This document shows, in pieces, positions 8,121-17,091 of a stretch of 64,000 nt of DNA. The DNA is from AWTP1-13 sp963840445 (GTDB taxonomy: Bacteria; Pseudomonadota; Alphaproteobacteria; Rhizobiales; Hyphomicrobiaceae). The translations under genes were made by a program, and so were the position numbers. Each line of letters starts with the position of its first letter. The first letter of the stretch is position 1. Where the stretch lies: positions 310,001 through 374,000 of the forward strand of contig CAWIZC010000032.1 of NCBI GenBank assembly GCA_963840445.1. The letters run 5' to 3'. Under the pieces are notes generated by a model. The model did not search any database. It saw only the letters and a list, made by a program, of their open reading frames with translations, and was not told the DNA's origin.

Positions 8121-9110
8121 CTACTTCGCTTTGTCGTAGGCGTCGACGATCCGGGCCACGAGGTCTCGGCGGACGACGTCGGCCGAGGTAAAGCGCACCG
8201 CTGCGATACCCTCTACGCCGCTCAGTAGAGTGACGGCTTCCTCCAGGCCCGACCGCTGTCCGGTAGGCAGGTCGACTTGGCTCGGATCGCCAGTGATGGC
8301 CATCTTGGACCCCTCACCGATACGCGTGAGGAACATCTTCATCTGCATGCTGGTGCTGTTTTGCGCCTCGTCGAGAATGACGAAGGAATGCGCGAGCGTG
8401 CGGCCGCGCATGAACGCCAGCGGGGCGATCTCGATCACACCGGTCGCCAGGTCGCGCTCGACCTTGGCGGGCGGCAGAAGATCATAGAGCGCGTCATAGA
8501 GCGGACGCAGATAGGGATCGACCTTCTCTTTCAAGTCGCCGGGCAGGAAGCCCAACCGCTCGCCCGCTTCGACCGCCGGACGCGACAGCACGATGCGTTC
8601 GACCTCGCCGCGCTCCAGGCATTGCGCAGCGAAGGCAACAGCAAGATAGGTCTTGCCGGTTCCCGCCGGACCCAGGCCGAATACGAGATCGACGGCATCG
8701 AACGCCTGCATGTAGGCGCCTTGCATGGGCGAGCGGGCCGTCACGACCCTGCGTCGCGTGCGAATCTGGGCTAGGCCGTCGGACGGTGGTGTGTCGCCAG
8801 CGGCGTGGCGCAGCAATCCATCGATGTCACCGGGCCCGATATCCTCGCCCTGGCGGATGCGCGCATAGAGCTTCTCCAGCACCTCGCGCGCCGTCGCGCA
8901 TGCGCCTGGCGGCCCAGTCAGCGTGACGACGTTGCCGTGTGCCTGCGCGACAATGCCGAGGCGTTCTTCAAGGAGAGCCAAATGGCCGTCATATTCCCCA
9001 AGCAGCCGGTTCAAATGCCGGTTATCCTCGAAGGGCACGACGACGCGTGCCTGCTCCGACTTGAGCTGCTTACCTAGGCCCGTTACCGCTGGCCCGCGTG
9101 CGCCAGTCAA
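8121..9110 (-). CDS. PhoH-like ATPase (PhoL)
   Basis: A P-loop ATPase of the PhoH family, whose partner in many bacteria is YbeY. The N-terminal part (VVVPFEDNRHLNRLLGEYDGHLALLEERLGI) and KH-like region are followed by Walker A GLGPAGTGKTYLA and Walker B SFVILDEAQN, then the family motif LTRIGEGSKMAITGDPSQVDLP. The frame stays open upstream into miaB, so the start is unsure: a TTG at 9110 was chosen, and a GTG at 9038 just before PFEDNR is also possible. No in-frame ATG lies between the miaB stop and the conserved domain. Confidence 0.9.
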   Translation of the reverse strand: MTGARGPAVTGLGKQLKSEQARVVVPFEDNRHLNRLLGEYDGHLALLEERLGIVAQAHGNVVTLTGPPGACATAREVLEKLYARIRQGEDIGPGDIDGLLRHAAGDTPPSDGLAQIRTRRRVVTARSPMQGAYMQAFDAVDLVFGLGPAGTGKTYLAVAFAAQCLERGEVERIVLSRPAVEAGERLGFLPGDLKEKVDPYLRPLYDALYDLLPPAKVERDLATGVIEIAPLAFMRGRTLAHSFVILDEAQNSTSMQMKMFLTRIGEGSKMAITGDPSQVDLPTGQRSGLEEAVTLLSGVEGIAAVRFTSADVVRRDLVARIVDAYDKAK

Positions 9111-9165
9111 TGAGCCGGCCTCCTGAGTAGTGCGGGTCTTTTCCGAATCCTCACGATCAAGCCTA

Positions 9166-10551
9166 TCATACCTCGGAACCAATTGCGCCAGGCTGGACCG
9201 TTCTATGCTCCTGGGCCAGCACTCCAGCCAGACTATTGGGGCCCGCGCTGCGGATTTCAACGGGAAGAATGCACCCCAGGGCCGAAGATTCTGCTTCGGC
9301 ATGAACCGCTTGCAAATAAGGCGAACGGCCGATCAGTTGTCCGGGCTTGCGCCCCGTGCGGTCGAACAGCACAGGTAAAGTCCGGCCTACGCACCGAGAA
9401 TTGAACGATGTTTGTTGCTGATTCAGTGCACCCTGCAGTCGACGGAGCCTGTCGATCTTTGTCTCTTCCGCCACCTGCCCAGGCATCGAAGCAGCGGGCG
9501 TTCCCGGGCGGGGGCTGTACTTGAACGTGTAGGCTTGCGCAAAGCCGACACGCTCGACGACGTCCAGCGTTTCTTGGAAGTCGAGCTCCGTCTCTCCAGG
9601 AAATCCGACGATGATATCAGTGGAGAGCGCCAGGTCAGGGCACGCGGCGCGGATGCGATCGACCAGCCACAGGTAGTCGGCAACCGTGTGCCTGCGATTC
9701 ATGGCACAGAGGATCCGATCGGAACCGGCCTGAACGGGAAGATGCAGATAAGGCATCAGCTTAGGCTGGCGCCGGTGCACATCGATGAGGTCATCGGCCA
9801 TGTCCCGGGGATGGCTGGTCGTATAGCGCAGGCGCTCGATGCCTTCGATATCTGCCAGCCGGTCGATCAGCCGCGCCAGCGACCACGAGCGGCCGTCAGG
9901 ACCGTCGCCATGATAGGCGTTGACGTTCTGGCCGAGCAGCGTCAATTCGCGCACACCGCTGCGGCCGAGCCGACGCGCCTCCGCCTCCAGGTCCGCCACC
10001 GGGCGAGAGAACTCGGCGCCACGCGTGTAGGGCACCACGCAGAAGGTACAGAACTTGTCGCACCCCTCCTGCACCGTGAGAAACGCTGCGGGAGACCTGC
10101 TCGGCGCACGGTCGGGCAGCGCCGCAAATTTGTCGACCTCCGGAAAGCCGGTCTCGACGATGCTGCGTGATGGCCCCGATCCCACTCGATCCACGAGTTC
10201 GCTGAGCTTGTGATAGCTCTGAGGCCCAACGACGATGTCGACCACCGGTGCACGGCGTGCGATCTCACCGCCTTCCGCCTGCGCCACGCATCCGGCCACC
10301 GAAACGATGGTGGCCTTGCCGTCGGCCAGACGCTGCTCCTTGAGCTTGCGGATGCGTCCAAGGTCGGAATAGACCTTTTCGGCGGCCTTCTCCCGGATAT
10401 GGCAGGTGTTGAGGACAATCAGGTCGGCATCCTCAATCACCTGAGTTGGGGCAAAGCCACGCTGGGCGAGCGACTCCGCCATACGCTCGGAGTCATAGAC
10501 GTTCATCTGACACCCGAACGTCTTGATGAACATCTTTCTTGGTGCGGACAT
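9166..10551 (-). CDS. miaB: tRNA-2-methylthio-N6-isopentenyladenosine37 synthase MiaB
   Basis: MiaB is a radical-SAM methylthiotransferase that thiomethylates i6A37 in tRNAs reading UNN codons. The 461 residues contain the N-terminal UPF0004 domain with three cluster-binding cysteines (KTFGCQMN, LNTCHIRE, VAGCVAQ), the radical-SAM motif CDKFCTFCVVPY near residue 166, and a C-terminal TRAM domain (FDRTGRKPGQLIGRSPYLQAV). All six cluster cysteines are present. It lies between fur and phoH, the common order in this group. Confidence 0.96.
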   Translation of the reverse strand: MSAPRKMFIKTFGCQMNVYDSERMAESLAQRGFAPTQVIEDADLIVLNTCHIREKAAEKVYSDLGRIRKLKEQRLADGKATIVSVAGCVAQAEGGEIARRAPVVDIVVGPQSYHKLSELVDRVGSGPSRSIVETGFPEVDKFAALPDRAPSRSPAAFLTVQEGCDKFCTFCVVPYTRGAEFSRPVADLEAEARRLGRSGVRELTLLGQNVNAYHGDGPDGRSWSLARLIDRLADIEGIERLRYTTSHPRDMADDLIDVHRRQPKLMPYLHLPVQAGSDRILCAMNRRHTVADYLWLVDRIRAACPDLALSTDIIVGFPGETELDFQETLDVVERVGFAQAYTFKYSPRPGTPAASMPGQVAEETKIDRLRRLQGALNQQQTSFNSRCVGRTLPVLFDRTGRKPGQLIGRSPYLQAVHAEAESSALGCILPVEIRSAGPNSLAGVLAQEHRTVQPGAIGSEV

Positions 10552-10643
10552 GGTGTGCTGGAACGACCTGCCTCAGTTCAATGATGTGGCTTCCGGACGG
10601 GCCGAGCTTTACCCGGCTCAGACGACCGGGTAAAGGCGCCCCC

Positions 10644-11084
10644 TCATTTGCGGGTGCGCTTGATCGGCGTGCCATAAAGCTCAAGCTTATGGCCGACCAG
10701 GCTAAATCCAAGCTCGCTGGCCACCCGCTCCTGGATCTGTTCGATCTCCTCGTTGCGGAACTCGATCACCTTGCCTGTTTCGATGTCGATCAGGTGATCA
10801 TGATGCCGCCGCGTCGCTTCCTCATAGCGGCCGCGGCCCGCCCCGAAATCATGACGCTCGAGAATGCCCTTGGTGGCGAACAATCGCAGCGTGCGATACA
10901 CGGTCGATAACGAGATGCGCGCATCCACAGCGTTGGCGCGTCGATATACCTCTTCGACGTCGGGATGATCATTGGCCGCGGAGAGAACGCGCGCGATGAC
11001 GCGGCGCTGCCCGGTCATGCGCAGACGCTTGTCGGTGCAAAGCAACTCGATGCGAGACAGAGTGCTTTCCGGCGAGGCAACCAT
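10644..11084 (-). CDS. fur: Fur-family metal-responsive repressor (Fur/Mur type)
   Basis: A 146-residue Fur-family regulator: winged helix with DVEEVYRRA and ISLSTVYRTLRLF (about residues 40-75), then the dimerisation and metal-binding part RRHHDHLIDIETGKVIEF. The CxxC that holds structural zinc in enterobacterial Fur is replaced by DIET, as is usual in alphaproteobacterial Fur/Mur proteins, where the regulator may answer to manganese rather than iron. The ATG at 11084 is preceded by GGAGAGG with good spacing; the open frame extends further but without a start signal. Its own promoter lies at 11121-11149, while tsaB-rimI end just upstream. Confidence 0.9.
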   Translation of the reverse strand: MVASPESTLSRIELLCTDKRLRMTGQRRVIARVLSAANDHPDVEEVYRRANAVDARISLSTVYRTLRLFATKGILERHDFGAGRGRYEEATRRHHDHLIDIETGKVIEFRNEEIEQIQERVASELGFSLVGHKLELYGTPIKRTRK

Positions 11085-11120
11085 GCGTCCTCTCCGAACG
11101 TGTTGGCGGTATTTTTTGCC

Positions 11121-11149
11121 GTTATAGGTGAGCCGCTTGCATACCGCAA
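11121..11149 (-). promoter_or_regulatory. Candidate promoter for fur
   Basis: The minus strand reads TTGCGG, 17 nt, TATAAC. The predicted start near 11114 gives a 30-nt leader holding the GGAGAGG ribosome binding site. It allows fur to be transcribed apart from tsaB-rimI. Confidence 0.55.
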
Positions 11150-11164
11150 CGCGGCCCGCAAGGC

Positions 11165-11641
11165 TCAAAGGTTAAGGGCCAGCGTCAGCGCATCCTCGGC
11201 AGGGCCGACCGGCCGCTGGTAGTAGCCCTTGCGTCGCCCCACCTCCTGGAAGCCTAACGACTTGTAGAGACCTAGCGCCGCTGCGTTGGCCATTCCGACC
11301 TCCAGGAACACCCGCCGTGCCTCGGCTTTCTTGGCTGCCCGCGCCAACGCCTCGACCAGCTTGCGGCCGATGCCATGTCGTTGGCGATCCGTGCGTACGC
11401 CGAGTGTCAGGATCTCTGCATCGTCGGCCGCCAGCTGGCCGACGATGAATCCCACCACTTCAATTGGCGATGAGAGCCGCGCCATGAAGGCCGTGGCGCC
11501 CGGGTGGCCGAGCATGCCTTGAAATGCCGCCGCATCCCACGGCTTGTCGAACAACCCTTGATGCAGACCGGCCAGCTCGGCGGCGTTGTCGGTGGCCGCC
11601 CACAGCATGCTGACGTGCTTGTAGTCGACGGCTTGGGTCAT
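11165..11641 (-). CDS. rimI: GNAT-family N-acetyltransferase RimI
   Basis: RimI acetylates the N-terminal residue of ribosomal protein S18 and probably other substrates. The 158-residue GNAT fold has the acetyl-CoA binding motif A (TLGVRTDRQRHGIGRKLVEAL, about residues 79-99) and the C-terminal YKSLGFQEVGRRKGYY. The ATG overlaps the tsaB stop codon by 4 nt, indicating translational coupling; tsaB-rimI pairs are widespread. Confidence 0.92.
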   Translation of the reverse strand: MTQAVDYKHVSMLWAATDNAAELAGLHQGLFDKPWDAAAFQGMLGHPGATAFMARLSSPIEVVGFIVGQLAADDAEILTLGVRTDRQRHGIGRKLVEALARAAKKAEARRVFLEVGMANAAALGLYKSLGFQEVGRRKGYYQRPVGPAEDALTLALNL

Positions 11642-12339
11642 GACGCAACTCGCGGAAGTGATTGGTCCGCCGGCAGCCTGGCGTCGGGGAGCCTGAGATA
11701 CAGGGGCCGAACCGGACCGGTCGGTGCAAGATCGACGGCCAGCGCAGCAACCGCACGCGCACGGGGCTGCAGATCCACCAGGGCGACCTCAACCTGTCCG
11801 CTGGCGTCCGCAACCGAATTGGCAACCGTGACCGCGCCCGAGCCGACGATCACAGCCTGTCGTCGGCCAACCATCGCGGCAGCTTCCGCCGGCCTGAGCA
11901 GCGCGGGCACCCCGGCGGCCCCGCTGTCCTCGAAGAGCTGGACGTAGACCATGCCGCCCCGCGCATCGACGGCAGCGATGAGCAGGCGTCCCCTGGCCGC
12001 ATCTCCCAATTGCTGCCGGGCCTCATGGGCCATGGCCGAGAGGCTGGTGACGCCCACGACCGGTTTGCCGGTCGCCAGCGACAAGGCACGCGCCGCAGCG
12101 ACGCCGACGCGCACGCCTGTGAAACTGCCAGGGCCCACGCTGACCGCCAGTCGAGCAATGTCCCTGAGGCCGACGCCAGAGCGCGTCAGGGTCTCCTCGA
12201 TGATTGGCATCAGGCGCTCGGCGTGCCCGGTGGCGCGTACCTCGTACACTTCCGCCAACTCGTGCAGGCCGACCGCTTCAACGCGACAAACAGCGGCAGA
12301 AACCGCGCCAAAACATGTATCGATGGCCAGCATGTTCAT
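11638..12339 (-). CDS. tsaB: tRNA N6-adenosine threonylcarbamoyltransferase subunit TsaB
   Basis: TsaB is the non-catalytic ASKHA-fold partner of TsaD in making t6A37 of ANN-decoding tRNAs. The 233 residues start MNMLAIDTCFGAVSAAV and include HAERLMPIIEETL and SVGPGSFTGVRVGVAAARALSLA, the family signature. The ATG at 12339 overlaps the end of the upstream nitroreductase region closely (stop at 12353), suggesting one transcription unit with rimI. Confidence 0.93.
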   Translation of the reverse strand: MNMLAIDTCFGAVSAAVCRVEAVGLHELAEVYEVRATGHAERLMPIIEETLTRSGVGLRDIARLAVSVGPGSFTGVRVGVAAARALSLATGKPVVGVTSLSAMAHEARQQLGDAARGRLLIAAVDARGGMVYVQLFEDSGAAGVPALLRPAEAAAMVGRRQAVIVGSGAVTVANSVADASGQVEVALVDLQPRARAVAALAVDLAPTGPVRPLYLRLPDARLPADQSLPRVAS

Positions 12340-12352
12340 GGCACTTGCAGGG

Positions 12353-12940
12353 CTAGAGGATTTGAGCCATTTCGCCGAAAGCAAATCGCGGACCACGCGG
12401 CCTCATGCCGGAGGCATCGCCATAACCGATATTGCAGAGAAAATTCGATCTTATGTCGGTGCCAGCAAAGAACTCCTGGTCCACGCCAGCATTATCGAAG
12501 CCAGACATCGGCCCGGCGTCCAGACCGAGCGCCCGCACCGCCATAATGAAGTAGGCACCTTGAAGCGAGCCGTTGCGCAAAGTGGCAACCTGTATCCGGT
12601 CGGCTTTGCCCGCAAAGCCATCCAGCGGCTGCATCCCTTTGGGCAAATGCTCGTAGAACTTGAGGTCGAAGCCGACTATGGCGCACACCGGTGCGGCCAT
12701 GGTCTTCTCGCGATTGCCCTCGCTCAAGTGCGGCTTGAGCCGCTCCTTGGCCTCCTTGGACTTCACGAAGATGAGCCGCGCCGGCTGGCAATTCGAAGCC
12801 GTGGGGCCCATCTTCATGAGATCCACCAGCTCTTTCAGCAGGTCGTCCGGTACATCACGCGGCTGCCAGGCACGATGCGTGCGTGCCTCGACAAACAACT
12901 GACTGAGCGCACCGGTATCCAGCCTCGTCGCCATGGCCAC
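12353..12940 (-). CDS. Nitroreductase-family protein (malonic semialdehyde reductase RutE/HadB type)
   Basis: A 195-residue FMN-dependent nitroreductase-fold protein. The segment FVEARTHRAWQPRDVPDDLL with MGPTASNCQPARLIFV, RNGSLQGAYFIMAVRALGLDAGPMSGFDN and FLCNIGYGD is characteristic of the subfamily that includes RutE, which reduces malonic semialdehyde to 3-hydroxypropionate. No other rut genes are present, so the substrate here is unproven. It is in the nfuA-to-fur run and is followed by tsaB with a 13-nt gap. Confidence 0.85.
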   Translation of the reverse strand: MAMATRLDTGALSQLFVEARTHRAWQPRDVPDDLLKELVDLMKMGPTASNCQPARLIFVKSKEAKERLKPHLSEGNREKTMAAPVCAIVGFDLKFYEHLPKGMQPLDGFAGKADRIQVATLRNGSLQGAYFIMAVRALGLDAGPMSGFDNAGVDQEFFAGTDIRSNFLCNIGYGDASGMRPRGPRFAFGEMAQIL

Positions 12941-12967
12941 CTCCAGCCGCGAAAGATCAATGCATGA

Positions 12968-13000
12968 ATAACGAAAACCCCGCGCGCAGGCGAGCGGGGT
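12968..13000 (-). terminator. Intrinsic terminator after nfuA
   Basis: On the minus strand ACCCCGC pairs with GCGGGGT (7 bp, 10-nt loop), followed by TTTCGTTATTC. It lies 28 nt after the nfuA stop and 28 nt before the nitroreductase ATG. Confidence 0.7.
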
Positions 13001-13027
13001 GTTCGTTGAACGGCCGCCGTTGTCTGG

Positions 13028-13585
13028 TCAGACGGGGCGAACCTCTTGCACGTCCGGGCAAAAATGCCGGAGCAAGTTCTCGATACCGTGGCGCAAGGTT
13101 GCCGTGGAGCTCGGGCAACCGGCGCAGGCTCCGCGCATATGCAGGAACACCACGCCGTCCTTGAAGCCGTGGAAGACGATGTCACCACCATCGTTGGCCA
13201 CCGCCGGACGTACGCGCGTGTCGAGCAACTCCTTGATGGTCTTGACGGTATCCTCGTCCTTGGGATCGTAGTCACCGTGCTCGCCGTCGTTGGCGGCATC
13301 ATCGCTCTCGACCGCCGCCACGCCCGACATATAGTGCTCCATGATGGCACCCAGGATCGCCGGCTTCAGATGCTGCCACTCGCCGTCACCCTTGGTCACC
13401 GAGATGAAGTCCGAGCCGAGGAAAACCCCGGTCACGCCGTCCACGTCGAATAAACGCGTGGCGAGTGGGGAGGCATTGGCCTCGGATTTGGCACGAAACT
13501 CGGCCGTGCCCTCGCCGAGCACCGGGCGACCGGGGATGAACTTCAGTGTCGCGGGATTGGGCGTTGCTTCGGTCTGGATGAACAT
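13028..13585 (-). CDS. nfuA: Fe-S cluster scaffold/carrier NfuA-type protein
   Basis: A 185-residue carrier that delivers Fe-S clusters to target proteins. It has the N-terminal Nfu domain (MFIQTEATPNPATLKFIPG, about residues 1-90) seen in mitochondrial and alphaproteobacterial Nfu proteins, an acidic linker, and the C-terminal NifU domain with VANDGGDIVFHGF and the cluster-binding CAGC. It lies upstream of the nitroreductase and downstream of the universal stress gene. Several radical-SAM or Fe-S clients (MiaB, the Rieske protein) are encoded in the same window. Confidence 0.93.
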   Translation of the reverse strand: MFIQTEATPNPATLKFIPGRPVLGEGTAEFRAKSEANASPLATRLFDVDGVTGVFLGSDFISVTKGDGEWQHLKPAILGAIMEHYMSGVAAVESDDAANDGEHGDYDPKDEDTVKTIKELLDTRVRPAVANDGGDIVFHGFKDGVVFLHMRGACAGCPSSTATLRHGIENLLRHFCPDVQEVRPV

Positions 13586-13689
13586 GGGGCGCCTCGCACT
13601 CCGATCGGGCCTAAATTTGGAATCATTCTATTAGATGGGGGCAAGCTGGTCAAAAACCTAGCCGGCCCCTGGCGCTCAGACCGGATTAC

Positions 13690-14190
13690 TCAAGCCAGAG
13701 CCTTGATGTCTTCGAGATCCAGCGCGCCTGGCACGATGGTGATCGGGATCGGGAACTTACCGGCAGTCGCCCCGACGGCAAGCGACGACACCAGCGGGCC
13801 GGGCCCCGCTGCCTCGGTCGAGGCGCCCAGCACCAGAATGGCGATATCCTCGTCCTCGTCGATCTGCTTCAGGATCTCGTCGACCTTCTTGCCTTCGCGG
13901 ATGACCTCCTCGACCGGCACGGCATCGAAGCCCTCGTTGGCCATTTTACGCCTCAGCAGGCGGAACAGCGCCTTGGCCTTGGTGGTCTGCTCTTCCAGCT
14001 GGACCTGCCGCACGCCCTCCCAGAACTGGTTGTCGGGCTCGATGACGTAAAGCAGCACAATGTGGCCGTCGGTGTGATAGGCGCGCCCGGCCGCATAGTA
14101 GAGGGCGCCCTCCACTTCGGCGGTCTCATCCACGATGACCATCAGCTTGCGGCCGTGGCCGTCTTCGAATACGCGTCGTTTCTTGCCCAT
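13690..14190 (-). CDS. Universal stress protein family (UspA-like)
   Basis: A 166-residue single UspA domain: KLMVIVDETAEVEGALYYAAGRA at the N-terminus and a C-terminal ILVLGAST followed by GKFPIPITIVPGA. The family serves in stress survival, often by binding ATP; the classical G-2x-G-9x-G-S/T nucleotide motif is not clear here, so ATP binding is doubtful. The position next to trpS and nfuA is conserved in Hyphomicrobiales. There is no sign of its own regulation. Confidence 0.85.
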   Translation of the reverse strand: MGKKRRVFEDGHGRKLMVIVDETAEVEGALYYAAGRAYHTDGHIVLLYVIEPDNQFWEGVRQVQLEEQTTKAKALFRLLRRKMANEGFDAVPVEEVIREGKKVDEILKQIDEDEDIAILVLGASTEAAGPGPLVSSLAVGATAGKFPIPITIVPGALDLEDIKALA

Positions 14191-14289
14191 GCCTTATGCT
14201 GCCACGGGATTTGCGGCCAACAATAGACCAGCATGCCTCCCGGCCATGCTGGCTGCCGCGCGGACAGGCACCGTGCCGTTACGAGACGG

Positions 14290-15339
14290 TCACGATCGCA
14301 GAAAGCCGACGATATCCTTGACCTTGTCCATGATCGGGCCGGCGATGGTCCTGGCCCGGCGAGCGCCGTCCGCCAGCACGCGATCGATCTCCGCCGGGTC
14401 GGCCAATAAACGCGTCATCTCGGCGTTGACCGGCCCAATGCGCGAGACCGCAAGCTCGACCAGCGCCTTCTTGAAGGTGGAGAACTGCTGGCCGCCGAGC
14501 TCGGCCAGCGCTTCGGGCTTGGTCTTGCCCGCCAGCGCCGCATAGATGCCAACCAGATTGTCGGCCTCTGGCCGCTTCTCGAGTTCGGCCGCACCGGTGG
14601 GCAGCGGCAGAGGATCGGTCTTGGCCTTCTGGATCTTCTTGGCGATCGTATCGGCGTCGTCCGTCATGTTGATGCGCGACAGGTCGGAGGCGTCCGACTT
14701 CGACATCTTCTTGGTGCCGTCGCGCAGGCTCATCACCCGGGTCGCCGGCCCCATGATGACGGGCTCGGGCAACGGGAAGAACGTGCCATCCACGAACCCC
14801 GCATCACGGATCGAGTCCGCGAAGTCGACGTTGAACTTCTGGGCAATGTCGCGCGCCAGCTCGAGGTGCTGCTTCTGGTCGTCGCCGACCGGCACGTGCG
14901 TGGCCCGATAGGCCAGGATGTCGGCCGCCATCAGAGTCGGGTAGGCGTACAGCCCAACCGACGCGTTCTCGCGGTCCTTGCCGGCCTTCTCCTTGAACTG
15001 CGTCATTCGGTTCAGCCAGCCGAGCCGGGCCACGCAATTGAACACCCAGGCGAGCTCGGCGTGCTCGTGCACCTGGCTCTGGTTGAACAGAATGCTGCGC
15101 TTGGGATCGATGCCCGAGGCGATATAGGCCGCAGTCACAGATCGGATCTGGTCCTTCAGCTCCTTCGGGTCCTGCCACACCGTAATCGCGTGCATGTCGA
15201 CCACGCAGAAGATGCACTCGTGGCTGTTTTGCATCTCCACCCAGCGCACCATTGCACCCAGATAGTTGCCAAGATGCAGGTTGCCGGTCGGCTGCATCCC
15301 CGAGAAGACGCGAGGGGCGGGCTTTTGTGGAAGGCTCAT
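14290..15339 (-). CDS. trpS: Tryptophan-tRNA ligase TrpS
   Basis: A class I aminoacyl-tRNA synthetase charging tRNA-Trp. The 349-residue product has SGMQPTGNLHLGNYLGA (HIGH-type motif, about residues 13-29), VGDDQKQHLELARDIA, and the KMSKS motif in GTKKMSKSDASD near residue 200. The ATG at 15339 starts MSLPQKPAPRVFSGMQPTG and fits the family. murJ ends 59 nt upstream, consistent with a murJ-trpS operon. Confidence 0.96.
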   Translation of the reverse strand: MSLPQKPAPRVFSGMQPTGNLHLGNYLGAMVRWVEMQNSHECIFCVVDMHAITVWQDPKELKDQIRSVTAAYIASGIDPKRSILFNQSQVHEHAELAWVFNCVARLGWLNRMTQFKEKAGKDRENASVGLYAYPTLMAADILAYRATHVPVGDDQKQHLELARDIAQKFNVDFADSIRDAGFVDGTFFPLPEPVIMGPATRVMSLRDGTKKMSKSDASDLSRINMTDDADTIAKKIQKAKTDPLPLPTGAAELEKRPEADNLVGIYAALAGKTKPEALAELGGQQFSTFKKALVELAVSRIGPVNAEMTRLLADPAEIDRVLADGARRARTIAGPIMDKVKDIVGFLRS

Positions 15340-15398
15340 GAGCTTCTCTCGATGGGAACGGCGCGGGTTATCGCGTGCAGATGCGTCGAAGGCAAGTC

Positions 15399-16985
15399 TC
15401 AGGCGCGGGGCGCACGCCAAAGGAAGCCGCGCAGCTGGCGCAAGCCAAGCGCACCCGTTGCCAGAATCGCCACGGCATAGACGAGCAGTCCGGTGCCGAC
15501 CAGGATCGCCAGCGACGTGCCGCGCGTCATCACACCTTGGGTGGGCATCAGCCACGGGTCGAGCCAATCGGCCGTCAGCCACAGGACGATGCCCATGAGC
15601 GCGCTCGACAGCAGGATCATCGGCAGCGTCCGCTGCAGGCGCGCGTCGGCGATGAAATGGCCTCGCTCGGCCAGCGTGCGATAGAGCAGCCCGGCGTTGA
15701 GCCAGCCGCCCAGCGTGGTGGCCACGGCAATGCCGAGGTGCGGCATGTAGCCGAGCCACCCGAACACCCAGAACAGCACGATGGAGCCCACCGTGTTGGA
15801 AGTCAGGCTGATGACGGCGTAGCGCATCGGCGTGCGGGTGTCCTCGCGGGCGAAGTAGGCCGGCGAGAACACCTTGATCATCACGAACGACGGCAGCCCG
15901 AGCGCGAAGAGGGCGAGCGCGTTGGCGACGTTGCGCGAGTCCTCGGCATGGAAAGCGCCGCGCTCGAACAGCACCGAGACGATTGGGTGCGGCACCACGG
16001 CTAGCGCCACGGCCGAAGGCACGGTGAGCAGCATGGCGAATTCGAGCGAGCGGTTCTGGCTGTCCATCACGGCCACGTCGTCGCCCGCACGCAGATGTCG
16101 CGACACGTCGGGCAGGAGCACCACGCCGATGGCGATGCCGATGATGGCCAGCGGCAGCTCGTAGAGCCGGTCGGCGTAGTAGAGGTAGGAGACGGCGCCC
16201 TGCTGGAACGAGGCGATCATGCCGCCGATGACGATGTTGATCTGGGTCACGCCGCCGGCGATCACCCCCGGAATACCGAGCGCAACCAGACGACGCACGC
16301 CTTCCGTCAGGCGCGGGCGGCGCAGGCGCAGCAGCATGCCGTTGCGGCGCACGCCATCGATCAGCACCAGCAGCTGCAGGACGCCGGCCGCGAAAATGCC
16401 CCAAGCCTGGATCAAGCCGGCCGTGCGGTCGTTGCCGTAGCCGAGAGCCAATGACAGCAGCGTGGCTGCCATCAAGGTGAGGTTGAGCACGATCGAGACG
16501 GAGGAGCTTTCCACGAATTTGCCGAGCGAGTTGAGGACGCCCGACATCAGCGCCACCAGCGACATGCACAAGAGGTAGGGGAAGGCGATCTGCGACATGA
16601 CGACGGCCAGATCGAACTTTTCGGGGTTGGCCGCGAAGCCGGGCGCCAGCCCGTACATCAGCCACGGCATGGCCAGCATGCACAGCGCGGACACCAGCAG
16701 CAGCACGAATACCAGGCCGGCCATCGCCTCCTCGGCGAATTCGCGCGCCGCCGACGGCCCCTCGCCCTCCAGCCGGCGGGCGAACAGCGGCACGAACGCG
16801 GAGTTGAACGCGCCCTCGCCGAACAGGCGGCGAAACAGGTTGGGGAAGCGGAACGCCACCACGAAGGCGTCGGCGACGAAGCCGGTCCCGAACACCCTGG
16901 CCAGAAGAATGTCGCGCAGGAACCCGAGGATGCGGCTGATCAGCGTCAGGCCGCCGACCGTGGCGAAGGCGCGGTAGAGTGTCAT
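15399..16985 (-). CDS. murJ: Lipid II flippase MurJ (MviN)
   Basis: MurJ moves lipid II across the inner membrane for peptidoglycan synthesis. The 528 residues form a polytopic MOP-superfamily protein with about 14 hydrophobic helices; family landmarks are GGLTLISRILGFLRDILLARVFG at the start, FRFPNLFRRLFGEGAFNSAFVPLF, and SPAYFAREDTRTPM. The ATG at 16985 (MTLYRAFATVGG) fits the family better than an upstream in-frame ATG. It lies between DUF3750 and trpS. Confidence 0.95.
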   Translation of the reverse strand: MTLYRAFATVGGLTLISRILGFLRDILLARVFGTGFVADAFVVAFRFPNLFRRLFGEGAFNSAFVPLFARRLEGEGPSAAREFAEEAMAGLVFVLLLVSALCMLAMPWLMYGLAPGFAANPEKFDLAVVMSQIAFPYLLCMSLVALMSGVLNSLGKFVESSSVSIVLNLTLMAATLLSLALGYGNDRTAGLIQAWGIFAAGVLQLLVLIDGVRRNGMLLRLRRPRLTEGVRRLVALGIPGVIAGGVTQINIVIGGMIASFQQGAVSYLYYADRLYELPLAIIGIAIGVVLLPDVSRHLRAGDDVAVMDSQNRSLEFAMLLTVPSAVALAVVPHPIVSVLFERGAFHAEDSRNVANALALFALGLPSFVMIKVFSPAYFAREDTRTPMRYAVISLTSNTVGSIVLFWVFGWLGYMPHLGIAVATTLGGWLNAGLLYRTLAERGHFIADARLQRTLPMILLSSALMGIVLWLTADWLDPWLMPTQGVMTRGTSLAILVGTGLLVYAVAILATGALGLRQLRGFLWRAPRA

Positions 16986-17091
16986 GGGGTGGCAGGGGTA
17001 TCCGACGCGCTGGCCCAGCACAAGGCCAGTGTCCCAATGTGATGACCGAGGCTTCGAGCGATTCTCTCATTCATCGCATTGGGCGGCAGCA

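Noticed and set aside
15340..17070. Extension of the trpS reading frame far upstream
   Set aside because: The frame stays open through murJ, but the upstream translation is a shadow of murJ in another frame; TrpS homologues start at 15339.
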